From contig NC_135777.1 in assembly GCF_028453695.1 (NCBI RefSeq), positions 16,233,714-16,297,713 of the forward strand: DNA of 64,000 nt, written 5' to 3'. The stretch's first letter is position 1, and each line of letters starts with the position of its first letter. Positions 23,801 through 36,899 of the stretch are shown here, piece after piece. Origin of the DNA: Augochlora pura. Taxonomy: Eukaryota > Arthropoda > Insecta > Hymenoptera > Halictidae. The notes below the pieces were generated by a model. That model had not been told where the DNA came from, searched no databases, and was given only the letters and a program-made list of their open reading frames with translations. The position numbers and the translations under genes were made by a program.

Positions 23801-24169
23801 CGATAAACGTTGTATTATTTCCGGCTCGGGTACAGGTGAAATGTAATACACGATTCGAAAACTGTTACGATACCGATCCCAATCTTCAAAACAGTTTCGA
23901 CGATCGTTATTTTCTATAACGCCGATAAAGGACAAAAATCAGCGAGCACGTCGATTCTGGGTTACGGTCCCCCATAGTCTGTTCTTATATCGCTTCTAAA
24001 TCGGCTCGGAACGACACTGGAACTTGAATTGATATACGTCGCGGAATGTTTCACCGGCCATAAAAGTTGCAACGTTAGCGCGGATTTTTAATAACTATTC
24101 CGGTCAGAAGCTTTTCAACAGCCATCGACGACGGTTCCTCGAATTTCGACCTACGGTTGAACTCCGGCA
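20836..24169. other. Unique stretch, no gene seen
   Basis: Mixed composition. Open frames at 21899-22289 and 22264-22680 (up to 138 codons) overlap in different registers and match nothing I recognise. A G8 run lies at 22207-22214. Confidence 0.35.
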
Positions 24170-24188
24170 TTTTTTTTTTTTTTTTTTT
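24170..24188. repeat. T19 homopolymer
   Basis: Nineteen consecutive T. It lies about 350 bases before a second T run (24520-24532); no retroposon structure was found around either. Confidence 0.85.
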
Positions 24189-24477
24189 AAACGATCGAAA
24201 TTGCAAAAGTAGAGGAGAACGGTGCCCGGCCACGGGATACTTTTTACATAAAATAAAGCCGCGCGGTGTCTCGATTGCCCGTCGCGCACCGCACGGCAAT
24301 TTAAATCCGCGGATTAGATACGAAATGTTTGTAATGAAGTCCCACGATTTATTGCCGCGTTGATTACGAGACATTTGTTTGACGTGCTTCTAGAATGTAA
24401 CGAATTTTTTTCCGAAAGGATCGCGCAGATTTTTTATTTGACACAATGTAGGCCAACGTAAACGAATTGACTGACAA

Positions 24478-24500
24478 GGGACCGGGGTGGGGGCTGGGGG
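24478..24500 (+). other. G-quadruplex motif
   Basis: Four G runs (GGG, GGGG, GGGGG, GGGGG) separated by loops of 3, 1 and 2 bases meet the usual quadruplex pattern on the plus strand. A T13 tract follows 20 bases downstream. Confidence 0.7.
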
Positions 24501-24532
24501 ATCGGCAATTTCGATCAACTTTTTTTTTTTTT

Positions 24533-27336
24533 GACGAATGTGAAGCGAAAAGTATAGAGACACGTATTCCAATGTTTGGGAGGGTAACACGTATTCCGAT
24601 ATGTGGGCGTAGTAAAATGAAAAACACGCTTCCATTCGCACATAATAATACGGATACCCGATATTATTGTAAAGAATTATCATTGCGTCAGATGAGACAC
24701 GTTCAATGCCGTTCCGTTGCTTTAATAATTACATTGGCGCTTCTCCAAAATTTGTTTTAACAAGCATTTACGCGTAGTATAAAACATATGTTTACGAACA
24801 AAAAAATGTTTGTACACGTTTACACGTATAAAAAAAAGAGATATTCACGAACAGTGAAAAAGTATAAACATATGGCTTTCAAGTATCATCCACCTGAGAT
24901 GTAAGTTACATAAATAATTAACACAGATTTTTTTGAGTTTATTTTACAGTTACATCATTATATATACAAAATTGTTATTACGTTTTATATTATTATATAC
25001 AGTGTTCATACGAAGCGTTACACGAAGTATACTAATTACTGTTTCAGATTTTTATACTTATTTAAATCAAGTGTGCATGTGAGATGCCTAGGTAAATAAT
25101 GTAAGCGTGCATTATAATCGTTGAATTTATAATTGTTCGTCGCGTTCTATACACAAAGTCGTTACTTCTATCAAGATGGTATAATTGTATAATCGATTGA
25201 TCCGAGGAGAATGAGAGTCGATAATTGAATGGCATTAAATGAGGAATGAGAAGAGACAGGTTATTGAGATTGTTATTAACGCTTGTCGAAGCGTCGTGCG
25301 TGAGATTAATGTTTTAATTTCGTATTTAACGTTGCTAATAAAATATTAGTAATAAACTATTATTATCGTCAATGGTTATTGCTTACAGTTATATGATTAT
25401 ATAAAGTGTTTATATGAAGAATTATATGAAATAAATATTTACGTAAATTATTGTTTCGTGTATATAAAAATTCTTATACATATTTCTATATAATATTAAC
25501 AGAGTAACAATGACTACCAGCTGGATAGGATTCGAGTGTATTGTTCTATCCGGCAAGTTGTCACCTCCTCGTCTCACGGGGCAGCTTTTCACCAGCCGCC
25601 GGAATGTTATGCTTGTTTTCATTAGTAAACATTACGCCCGGCCCTACAAGTTACCCTTCCAGAAGAATATTCTTTCGCGGAGCTTACATTTTTCCGTCTA
25701 TTTGCCTTGTTTAATGTGCAGCCTTTTGCTAACACGCCACCCCTCGCGGTATCCATTTCCTTTATCGTCTAAGGACGAACTCATTTCACTGCTTTCTCGC
25801 TTTTCTTTGTTTGTCCTGCTCCCAGTTATTTTGTTTTTCACCAGCTCTCCGTAATTAACCGTGACCACACACTTTTCCGGATTACTTTTCACTTTTCTCA
25901 TAATTTCGCGTCCGTTCAGCAATTTAAATGCTCATTAAACCGTGCGGTTGTTGTGCAGCAACTTTTAATTATTGTTACTCCGGAGCCTGTTTTTCTAACG
26001 TCGGCACTGCCTCGAACGATGCATATTATTCTACGATTGTTTCTATTTTATTTTGGGAGAGCAGAGATTCCCCCACTCCTTGTCGATTAATATCGCCATC
26101 GATAATTTGTTCGATTTGTTCAACTCGAATTATGGTCGCATTATCGCTTCTCGGTCTCTGTAAATATTTTTAAGGTTTATAATATATTTATAGTGGAAAA
26201 ACTTTTTTAAATATATCGAATTAAATTCAATTGGACTAGGTTAATTATTTAACAAATAGATATCTGTTTCAGTGCACAATGGTCAATGTTTTGGTACTTC
26301 GACATGCATGATCACGATGACAGTTTTCTTAAAATATTTAACAAGTATTTATTTGTAAATATCGTACGGTATTCAATAAATATTCGTTTCGCAATCGTGT
26401 CAATCAATTTACCATAACCGACCGGCATTTCTTAGTGGCCGCTGGCAATTGCCTCGATCCAAAGACACTATCCTCGGGGCAGCTTTCTTCCATGTATAAT
26501 ATTAAACAAACATTTGTTTGAGAACCGCGTCGCTCGATTTGCCGTGACTCGCTAATGCTTCTCAGCGCGGACCATTTTAAAGCTGATCCATAGGATCCGC
26601 CGCGTACCGAAGCCATTATCCTGCGACGAAATCCCCGGGTTGTCAACGCCCGAGAAATATTCGTCAATTGCTTCCCAGCTTCTTCCGTCCGACAAGAATC
26701 TTTTTCCATCTAGGAGTTTCTTCAACCGTGAGAAGCGGACGGGGTAGTGGAGAGGGGAGGGGGTAGCTAAGTTTGGCGAATGAGGTGGATGTGGCAATAA
26801 ATCCTACTTCAATTCGTTGATTTTTGCCATAGAAACGGCATTTCTGCGGAGTCGCGGGACTCGCCCTGCCGCGGGATGATTCTCTTTTCGATAAACTTCC
26901 CCCTTATGAACAAATAAACGTGTATCTCGTATAAAATACACTGGATTCTATAAGTTCCTCTGCTATTTATTGTTCGACGATTCTTTTTTCTGTCTACGAC
27001 GAAAGTGAGTGGGAGGCACATGGAAGAATTAAGGCAAGACGGAAGAATTTATTATTTATTAAATACTGTAATGTCGTTTTTAAACCATTAAGTAGATTTT
27101 CTGTATATTAATATTGATTTCGTGATTAAGTCCAACATTTTATAATATTTCTTTTTAATACGTCGAATGATTTTAGAGAAGAAAGATGGCTGATTTGAGA
27201 AATGAAAATACGTGATAAAATAAGATGACGCTCTTTTATTAAATTTATCACTTTACATTTACCAGAAGCAATTTATTTAAGGTTAAGTACTTACTGTTAA
27301 TATAAGTAAAAATCTTCGCCATTGAAATTGTATAAT
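24533..27336. other. AT-rich unique stretch
   Basis: A diverged direct similarity links about 25000-25075 and 25400-25485 (agtgttcatacgaag versus agtgtttatatgaag). No gene recognised. Open frames at 25510-25854 and 25698-25922 are opposed and overlapping, without known domains. Confidence 0.35.
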
Positions 27337-27497
27337 TTCTAAATATAAAGTATATTATATTGTATTCCAAATATAAAGTATATTATATTATATTCCAAAT
27401 ATAAAATATATTATATTATAACATCTCCTAAATATAAAATATATTACATCATATCCTAAATGTAAAGTATATTACGTCATATTCTAAATATAAAGCA
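27337..27497 (+). repeat. About 30-bp AT tandem repeat, five copies
   Basis: Consensus: ctaaatataaagtatattat followed by attatattc. The copies are imperfect, the fourth and fifth carrying cat/cgt substitutions. Confidence 0.8.
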
Positions 27498-29701
27498 AAC
27501 TGTTCGCCTGAAACATCAGTGGATCGTGACAATTATTTAAATAAATGTAAAATTCTGACGGGAGAGGCTAACATTGATGCGCCACTTGTAATAAAATATT
27601 TTGACTGAAACGTGTTCCTCGAGCAATCCGCGTGCACATACATTCTTTTATTGATTAGTATCTCACCGTTGGCCTTTCGATTTCCATAAATTTCAAGGAG
27701 CACTCGATTTCCCTTTTCGATTAACCTACTTCCGCCTTAAACAATTTTATTTTCCTTCCACCCAGTACTCGAACAGATTTTCGTTAATCCTGCTTCCGTA
27801 GGCTCTGGAACTCTAAACTTTTATTGGCTCCAGGCACTGTGCCTAAGGTGCCTATTGGACGGAAACGGTCCTGAATTCGGAACATAAACAGACGCGAAAT
27901 AATTCTGCGGACAGTTTCCCACCCCCGCCCCGTTGCTTCATCGACCATTGTTTGTGAGATGTGTATTCTTCGAATTTGAATCGATACAATTTTAAGAACC
28001 TTCAATTAACCACTTTCGGTGTTCCTACATTTTGAATCGTTCCGTTGTTCATCTGGTTATCTTTCACAATACTATTTTTTAAATTTTATTGTGCATTGTT
28101 ATTCTTTGTACTGTATAATACTTACGTAGGCTTAAAATATTTTTAAACGAATAGATGAGGCATTAAATACTGTATTAAAAATTATTATATTAATTCTGTA
28201 ATATGTAAATGTTCTGTTGCAGAATTTTCTGTTAATTTTAATAATATATTTGATAAAGTTTTATAACATTTACATCCGTTATTTGAATGTTATGAATGCC
28301 TCAGTGATTCAATGAGTTTGTTTTAATTAATGGAATTATAGTAAAAATATTGAAAAGTAAAAGTCTTGATATACTTACTGTGTAAAAATGAAAGAGTATT
28401 TGTGCATTAACGAAACTGGAATGCAAAAAGAGTAGGCACGTGGAAAAATAAAAATATCTTCCAGTCGACAGGAAACAGTTTTTCGATGACACTATTTTTA
28501 TATGAATATTTAAAAAAGCAAGAAGTGACAGAGAGAGAATTCACATAACAGTTTGCAATGAAATATTCGCGAGCAGAAGTTATTGTCCCACCTAAGCTAA
28601 AATATTTGTTAAATAAATAAACAAGATTGAAACTGTATTTTCATGAATGAAATATATTACAGTGCGCAAAATTAACCATTAAATTATTATATAAATGTCT
28701 TTATATTCCTTTCGAAAATCAGATTTCGAACCAGTATATCTCGATTAAGTGAAACAAATGCATTTTTCAGACTAAAAAGAACTTCTCCATTAAAATTGTT
28801 CCTCGCTTTTCAAATACCATATAGTGCGATTGTTATTCGATCGACTGTATCTCGATTAAGAGAAAAAAAAAAAAGAGAAATCGTCAAGAAACGCGTCTGC
28901 GAACAAAACCGAAACTATTTGTACTCGAAATACGCCGCGCGGCACGAAATGATCCATTAAAACAGAACGAACTGTTTAAAACTCCGCGCAAACTATAATC
29001 TGGCCAGGCATGCTTCGATTAGGGGGGGCGGAAACAAATATATCGTCCGAGCTTTAATAAAAGTGTCCGGAAACTCCGGTGAACTACAATTCGATCAACC
29101 GTATCCCAATCACGCGAATCAAATAAATTTGTCGAAAGTCCGTGGAAGTTCTTGAACAAATTTCCGTCGAACGGTTTATCAAATTACGACGGGAAAAGTG
29201 TCCCCCGGAAAACACCGCGGCATTCCCGATACTATGGAAATCAGCGTGGAGCAGCGTGCTCTTTACCATCGTTTCTCGTCCGCTCATTCAACGGGCACGA
29301 TCCGATTACGCGTTAACTTAACCGTCGTAGAAGGATGTATATACGGCGACCCGGTGGGGAAAAACCGGCGGTTCACGGGGCCGTGGATCGATAGCTTCTA
29401 CGTTTTAAAAAGTGATTCGGTCGCGTGTCCGCGGCGAAAGAGTGTCGTTTTATGTAACGCAATTAAAAGTCCGCGGGCGCCGAATGAGGAACGAAAACGC
29501 GCTCGATATCTGCCGAAGTGTTTTCTCAGCCGGTAACGGAACGTGTAATGGTTCATCGGAATTGGCAGTTACTTTAGCGAGAGGTAAATCGCGTTCACGA
29601 CGCATCCATCACGGGACGGCGCCATCAGAAAATCTGTCACCGTTGATTTGTTTCGAAATTGTTACCTGCAGACAGATGAATTTACGTCGAGGTGACCCCT
29701 T
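27498..29701. other. Unique stretch, CpG-rich at its 3' end
   Basis: AT-rich up to about 28900, with an A-rich run at 28862-28874. From 29180 to 29700 it is CpG-rich with overlapping open frames of about 110 codons in different registers. No recognisable protein. Confidence 0.35.
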
Positions 29702-29721
29702 CCCCCCCCCCCCCCCCCCCC
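29702..29721. repeat. C20 homopolymer
   Basis: Twenty consecutive C followed by CGCCCGCACGCGCGCG. Likely hard to sequence, so its length should be treated as approximate. Confidence 0.9.
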
Positions 29722-32700
29722 GCCCGCACGCGCGCGCGAATCGGCCGGCCACCGGTTAAAGGAGCGAAAGAAAAAAAAAAGGGAACGAGAGCGGTCGCGA
29801 CTGCACGCAATTCAAATTCGAATAAAAACTGAAAGCTCGAAACGCGGGAAAATCTGCCGTCGGATGAGAGGCGTCCCGACCGGGGGGGTACGCCGAGCGC
29901 GCGGTATTGTTTCATTCGCCATTGTTGCTGCTCAAGTCGAAGGCGCGACCAGATTTTTCTGCCGACCCGTGACTCCTATATATAATCGATAGGAAAAGCG
30001 TGTTTCTATATTTGCGTATAGAACTCGACGAAATGGTATTTCAAACAGCGAATAGTATATTAATGTTTTAGTTTCGATCGTATGGAAGTTTTTCAAAATA
30101 GAATGTTTCGTTCGTTCGGAAAAGTATGCGCGTTTGAAACGGTCATATTTTGTTGGTATTCGATGGTTGCGATTTCAAGTAGCGGAGAGATTAAAAGAAT
30201 TTTCAAATGTCAGCGTGTGATTCTCGATCCTTTTAAAGTTATTATGGCGGAGCTTGATGTTTCGTTTTTATTTAAAGCAGTTCGTGCATCGTTTTCATTT
30301 CTCGTTCAGAGGTACGCTATTCCTGTTACTTGTATCAGCGAACCGCAGACTTCGTGCAAAATTAAAATTGTCTGCATCGGTCGCAGCAAATAGAAACTAA
30401 ACGGAAGAAATATTTTAGTCGATTCGAATTAGTACCACCGACGTTCCTAAATTCATTTAACCTTTTTCACTACCAAATTATATGCTATAAATGTTTCTGT
30501 AAATGCACGAAGTCCGTAATCCGTAGTTTAAGCGAATCAATGAGATGTTTTATTTCCATCGCTTGTGATGGTCATTGGAGATGGAAACTAAGTGACTAGT
30601 GTCACATTTTATTACAGAGTGAGGTTATGTTAGGTTTGGAATTTAGTGAATTTAACAGTACATACATATGATTCTTTTCGTTTTGTCAATAATTGAAAAC
30701 AATAACTTGCACCTATTATGCGAACAAAACAAATATAATATCGCGAAAAACCGAAAGTACTCCTCATAGTCGTGAATGTTCGAATAAACGAACAATTAGT
30801 CTATCTAAGCTGCGATAATGAAATGTTCGATTAAAACGAATTCCTATAATTAAACATTTGCATATAGCGGGCAAGATTAGCGAAGCAATTTGGCAACTAA
30901 TGCATGCGTAATTGTTAATCTATCGCGATAAGTGTCGACAAATCCTATTCGATTCTTTCGTTCAATATATATATATGTATATGTATATAATAAAATATAT
31001 ATTCAATACTAAATACCAAAAGAGACCTACATAAATAACATATGCAAAAATGTGGCATGCAAAATATTCGCCGCAACCCGTTGCTACAATTTTCACGACT
31101 TTCAAGATACTTAAAATTATTTACGTCGCGCGAACTCGTGAATAAATTTCTGGACACTTCATATATAAAATCTCGCGTATTTTTGCCGAACGATAAATCA
31201 CGAGCTGCAAATGCGAGAATTATTTTCTCCTTGTTGTTCCAAGCAGCGCCGCTGTAAACGGGGGGGAAAAAAAAGGAACGACGATGAAATAAATTTTCGG
31301 TTGATTCGACTCTTAAAACGTGAATCACGCCGACGTCGGTCAATTCGTTATAACAAATTTAAAGAATTTTCACCTTTCCCGTTGCACTCGATGCCAATCA
31401 AATTAAGCAATTAAACTGATTGATACGCGGAACAGTTAGAGAACTCATTTGGGCACTATTTCGACTGATTTAATGGAATTTTGAACAAAATGATTCGCCT
31501 TGGAAATCGCGGTTCCTCCGACGACCGAGAGAAAATTCTATTTCACGTTGTCTCGAATAAATTTTTTGTTTGTAAAATAATAAGTCGATTCAGCTTTGAT
31601 CGTGTCGAGTTAGCAGGAACGTTACGTTTCGCGAATTCTTTAAACGAAAGATAATTTTACGAATTAATAGTTCAACTAGTTTCTTGAATTCTATTATAGC
31701 GAAGCTTTAAAATGCAGAACTCGATTATCGCTCATGAATGGTCGCATAAATATTAAATATTATTAGATACTAATGCATGGGATTAATAAAGTCGCATGCA
31801 CAACGTGATAAATATCAGTGACGTCACCTATAACAATAGCCTTTAGAATGCGATAAATTATCCTCAAATATTTCTATACAGAAATTCTTTGACATCAATG
31901 TTACATTAAAATATTTTCATATTTAAATTTGTTGAAATAATTATATTTAAACACTTTTGTACATAAAATTGCTAAAATGAATTTCTCCGAACAGTTCTAT
32001 GGTATATATAAAATTACTGTAATTGATTTTATTTATATAAAAGCTAGCCGGACGCTTAAATATTGTTACGAACTTCAACGTGAAATTTATTTGACAAACT
32101 CTGCCAACTGTAACTAGATTATCTGGTGGATATTCGGACCATCTGGAGACTTTCTGGAGTCACCGTAGATTCGGCATTCCGTAGGACGATGTTTTCCCGC
32201 ACCGGGGCCACAGCAGCGCGCTCTAACTGTTTTGGAACTGGGGTTCCGGTCACACGAGGAGAGACGGATCGATCCGAGATTTCACCGGTTCCCACGGAAT
32301 CGGTCGAAGTAACAAACAGGGGCCGCGGGTAACTCCGGGGGCTTCTGCTTTCTAAATTCTGCGGTGAGTGCGCATCAAAATTCAGAGACCGAGAGGGGGG
32401 TTCTCGATCGGAGGAGGATCGCGAGGAAAGTGGAGGCCGCCTCTGGTGCCTCTTGAAAGCCGCAGCGAGACAATTGGGGACGGTTTAAGGAGCGGGGCGG
32501 GGAGACAGATGGAAAAATTGCGAAAATGCTTGCAGGGATGACCGGCGCGCGGTAGGAAGTGGCAAATATAAAGGGAGCGAATAGGTAAGTATGTCAATTA
32601 CCGTGCTCTCCGTTCCCCCACACCCTCGACGCTTACCGCGCCTCTGCAATAATTTTACTTCTGCTTAAAGACAACGTTATTGAATTACAAATGTGGAATT

Positions 32701-33120
32701 TTTCGACAATATTTGATCTTTTATTTTTGACAGTTTTTTTCATAATTTTGCAGTTTCATAACTTTTATTTCTAAGGTAGTGTTTCGAATTGTTTCTATCT
32801 TATTGAAAGCATTAAGGAACACGTTTCACACAAAGATACATAAAATAATTATACTTATATTAAAGCATGAAGTATTGAATCTCATAATATTAAGTGCAAA
32901 TCAATAGTTTTTAAATTATATACAAATTATGTTCAATTTGTGACAACTCAAACTTTGAGAAGTGTTTTAAGAAATCTGTTAAGCGTTGTTAGCACGAGAT
33001 CTTTTTTACATGGAAGTTTAAACAATTACTAAGGAGGTCGTATAATTTTTAACTGCTACCTCTGACAATCTTCGCGTATACAGTAATTTTAACAAATAGA
33101 TATCGACAGCGTTTCGTCGC
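29722..33120. other. Unique stretch, no supported gene
   Basis: Includes a TA-rich run at 30965-31003 and a GC-rich block at 32120-32640. In that block tctgcggtgagtgcg (32358-32372) looks like a splice donor but has no supported exon. The same spot weakly resembles the dispersed repeat of 47-52 kb. Confidence 0.35.
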
Positions 33121-33340
33121 CTAGTATAGTGTTCACGTGACAAGAACGCATCTCTGTGTATATCTTCCCCCTCTTACTAACTGTTCCACTGCTGCAGCCG
33201 TCGGTCGCTATTGGTCGAAACCAGTCGTCGTCGATCCTCGTCACCGTGCATCGTCGACCGACAACTGCGGTAGTGGGGCAACTACTAAGAGGGGGAAGCT
33301 ATATAGAAAAGTGCATCCTTGTCGCGTGAAGACTATAGTC
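33121..33340. repeat. 220-bp imperfect hairpin
   Basis: Arms 33121-33207 and 33255-33340 pair with mismatches. They share ttcacg-gacaag, tatatcttccccctctta on the left against taagagggggaagctatata on the right, and gtcggtcg/cgaccgac at the tip. The loop is 47 bases and repeats gtcgtcg. No reading frame or clear target duplication. Candidate MITE or hairpin-RNA locus. Confidence 0.7.
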
Positions 33341-34292
33341 AAGTAGTAACCGCGCTCGCCGCCGTTCGCATCGAAAACGAACCAAAATTTGTGAATATCA
33401 ATGTGTATCCTTGATTAGACAATAATCTACCTGGCGTCGAAATGAATTCAACGACTTACTGTTCTACGACCTTAAATCTTGCAACATCGCTAAAAGTAAT
33501 TTTAGTCGTGGAAAGCGAATTCGGAGAATGCTTCGCGCCGGGTGTGTTATTGAACGCGTGTCTCCGTTCGGAATGTTCTGCTTTAAACGGCGCTTAATAT
33601 TTAATGCAAAAGCGTTAAAAGGTCCACGGAATTCTCCGCTTCATTAAATTTCTTTCACTGGCCCGCGCCCTCGAACTACGAAGGGACAAGTATTACAGCT
33701 GTTCAACTTTGAGCAGATTAATTCGTTTACTTAGTTACTACCGTTCGAGTTCCTTTATTTGTAATGTGCAAACGGAGTTGGACGGAATATTACTTCAAAT
33801 AGTGGAGGGACTGCGTTCGTCTATTTACGAGCAGATTCAGATCACATTTTTTGAACATTGTGCTTGAAATGGCCCGCCATTTCAAGGATACCGAAACTGC
33901 TTGCGCTTTGAATATTCTGTTTAAATGATTGACTTATTAGTGTAAAATAGTAGATTACACTGTGTGATGTTATATATGTAACACATGAATAAATAAATAA
34001 ATATGTATGTATATATTTATGTATATAAGTAAATGGATGAATAAATAAATGAATATATGTCATTTAATTGCTATAGTCTTCACAGTTAAATCACAATAAA
34101 TTCGGAAAATCGACGATTAGATGTTTTCTATACCCGGGCGAAACGGTTTTCGGAAATAAAAATTTGCATCAAGATGTACGGTTTATTCATGGCAAAGAAA
34201 GGGTTCATGCATCTACATAGTAAAGGATCAATGCTTTAGCGAGCTGAAGAGGCAAAGATAAGGAAAGTCGTCGAATCCAAGGAAAAGAGGAA
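33341..34292. other. Unique stretch
   Basis: Contains an ATAA/ATGT-rich low-complexity patch (33985-34060). Nothing else recognised. Confidence 0.35.
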
Positions 34293-34331
34293 AAGAGAGA
34301 GAGAGAGAGAGAGAGAGCGAAAGAGAGGGAG
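34293..34331. repeat. (GA)n microsatellite
   Basis: Pure GA run of about 25 bases (34293-34317) followed by degenerate GA. Confidence 0.9.
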
Positions 34332-35214
34332 TAGTTTAAAGAGGTATTCCAGTGTGAATCGACTTTCTTTTGCATTTTCTTCAAGAATATAGCTCTGGAA
34401 ATTTGCGGAACATTATGTTTTAATTTTTAAAACTAACGAAATTGTAACTGTTCGAATTATATATCTAACTATTTTCTCGGATCAATGTCTCAAAATATAC
34501 TATTTTTTAAACATTCTTTCCAATTCTCCAAACGTCGATAAAACACGATAAAATCGAAAACTAGACTTTCAAATGCCGTCATTATTTTCCACTATTGACT
34601 TTTTGCTTCCGCTTTAGTTTCTGCTATAGTGAAACTCATCTAGATTAAGAAACTCCATGATTTTCTTTTGTAGATAGTGCCGGCTGAATTATGGACGCCA
34701 TGAGACAACCTTTCATTATAGCACCTGTATGCGATGGTATAAAGTGCCATCAATTTGAATCTTTTTCGAATAAAAAGAATTAGGGATACTATTCGAATAT
34801 CCGTAAAAATACTCGAAAATTTTTATTACAAATGGCGCTATATTTTTTCTGTGGAAAATCCCAAAGTACAATAAAAACAAAAACGCGGTTCACTAGAATA
34901 CCTCATCGAAACAAACTCTGTAACATTTGGCTAGGTTGGAATCACAGTGGCGTAGGTGTATCGTTAAAAACGGAGCATTATTGTTTACCAATATGTCCAT
35001 CGTTTACCAACCGATTTGATTGTTAACATAACTTAGAATTAAGTTGGTTTGTAAATGATTTCTTTCGTCTAATATTTTGGCATTGTATGGATTATATTTT
35101 CGCATTGGAAGTAGCATTCCAGTCAATATGGCTGCTTTCTGATTTTTTCTTTTATAGTTCATTGATATTAACAAAAATAGTTCTAGGAACAATTTATAGG
35201 TCTTCATTCAAGTA
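34332..35214. other. AT-rich unique stretch
   Basis: No gene or repeat recognised. Confidence 0.35.
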
Positions 35215-35420
35215 TATATTATATTCTAAATAAATTATTATATTATATTCAATTATAAATTCAAATAATTATAGGAATAATAATGTAATGCAATTATAGT
35301 ATATTATAATATAATACAATATAATACAATACAATACAGTGTTATATAATATAATAATAATAATAATAATAATAGTAATGTAATATAACAATATAGTATA
35401 ATATAATATGATGTAATTTT
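35215..35420. repeat. AT low-complexity block with (TAA)n
   Basis: Mixture of tataatataa, aatacaatac and a (TAA)n run of about eight units (35349-35376). Confidence 0.8.
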
Positions 35421-36875
35421 AATTGACACTGTTATAAAACAATATAGATTAGCCGCGTTTCGGGCAAAGCAGATCTATTGTTAAGGTATGGAAATGATTA
35501 AAAATGTTCAACCCATTCATTTGTCAACGGAAAATATTTGCTGACAAATCGAGTGGTCCGATTTATTCGGACGGAAGCGACGATAACAAATCCCGGTTGA
35601 TTCCTCTGGGCGATCAGGCTGTTCCCGTAGTCAATGACCTAGGGAAAGGTGATGGAGCCCTTAATACTTGGTACCCGGCCCTCGAAAGAATCTTTCACGA
35701 CGGGTGGCGGCGTCCCTTAAAATTCAGGCCGATCCCATTGTTTTCATGGAGTCGCAATATTTTTCCCGTTGCATCGGCCGGGGTCTCCCCAGCGAATACG
35801 ATTTTAATGCATAAATTTGTCCCCGGTATTGAAATATTCCTCAGACTCTTGTTTATCGTTCCTGCCTATCCACTTTTGTCTGAATATTTTATGAAAATCT
35901 CCTTTAAAGTATCCGGGATTGGACGCGGTTAAAAGAGAAACGCGAATGCCTAAAATTAAAACGAAAGCCGCGCGCGCGCGCGCGCCGCGGAAAGAAGAGA
36001 AAAAGGTCGGAGCATCGATATTCGTTGCGTCTATAGCGAATCGCGTTGTTTTAGCAGCTTCGTACGAGGGATGTTCGACAGATTTGTAACGTTAGAACCC
36101 GTCGAATAATCGTCGAAACAATGGGAACAGAATTCTTTAATTTCGATTTTCCATTTCTACGGCTTACGTTGTAATAAAAATCTGAAACACGATCGAACAC
36201 TTGCTCGTCGTACGCTGCCATTTTTTACCTATTTGTTGAGAAGAAACTTTAACAACGCGAAAAAATCATTTGAAATAACTAGATCACAGATTTGATGCAT
36301 TTATAGCAAAAATGAAGTTGAAAGAATCGTCGCGTTATTTATGAAACGATTACTGCTGCTCCGGAGTCGCGGTTCGAGCGCAAAGGGGTTGATAGAGTTG
36401 ACGGCCACGGATTCAAGAATGCGATTAACCATAGTTCGGGTTCCGTTTCGAATTTTCCGGTTCTGAAATTTTAAATAACCGCGGAACACCGAGCACGAAT
36501 TCGCGGCGCGACGGAGCGACGCCGGCGTTCAAGCGTATGGCATATTGTTGAAAGCAGCACGAATCAGGCATAACTCCTAGAGTTTAGTTTTAAAATCGTT
36601 TCGCTGTAATAACTCCGGCCGGAATCGCTTTTTGGGACCGTTCGAGTGAGATTTCGAAACTCGGTTTTAACTGGAACCGAGTTACACGCCGCGATCCTCC
36701 CCGCAGAGTCGCGTCCAGATTACTTTTATTTCCGAGATTTGGATGGTTATGGCGTTTTTTTCTAGAAATTTTATCCGCGCCGGGATAGCGCGACTGGTTT
36801 GTTATGCCGAAAAGCCGGAAGGGATGACCGGGAGTTTTTAAGATTTATCATTGAAAACCGTGCAGTCCGTTCGTG
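35421..36875. other. Unique stretch with 142-codon chance frame
   Basis: The frame at 35504-35932 (plus, ATG start) is the longest here that is free of simple repeats. It has no recognisable domain and is not longer than expected by chance. A (CG)n run of 17 bases lies at 35969-35985. Confidence 0.35.
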
Positions 36876-36899
36876 GCGGGGGCGGGAGGGGGGGGGGGG
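36876..36899 (+). other. G-rich tract with quadruplex potential
   Basis: GGGGG-C-GGG-A-G11 (the final run at 36889-36899) supplies enough G for four short runs with single-base loops. The homopolymer part is error-prone. Confidence 0.6.

Noticed and set aside
30620..30650. gaggttatgttaggtttgg as a telomeric TTAGG array
   Set aside because: Only one TTAGG unit, no tandem array.
35504..35932. 142-codon ATG frame without simple repeats
   Set aside because: No domain recognised. With about 5% stop codons per frame, 64 kb in six frames is expected to contain a frame of roughly this length by chance.
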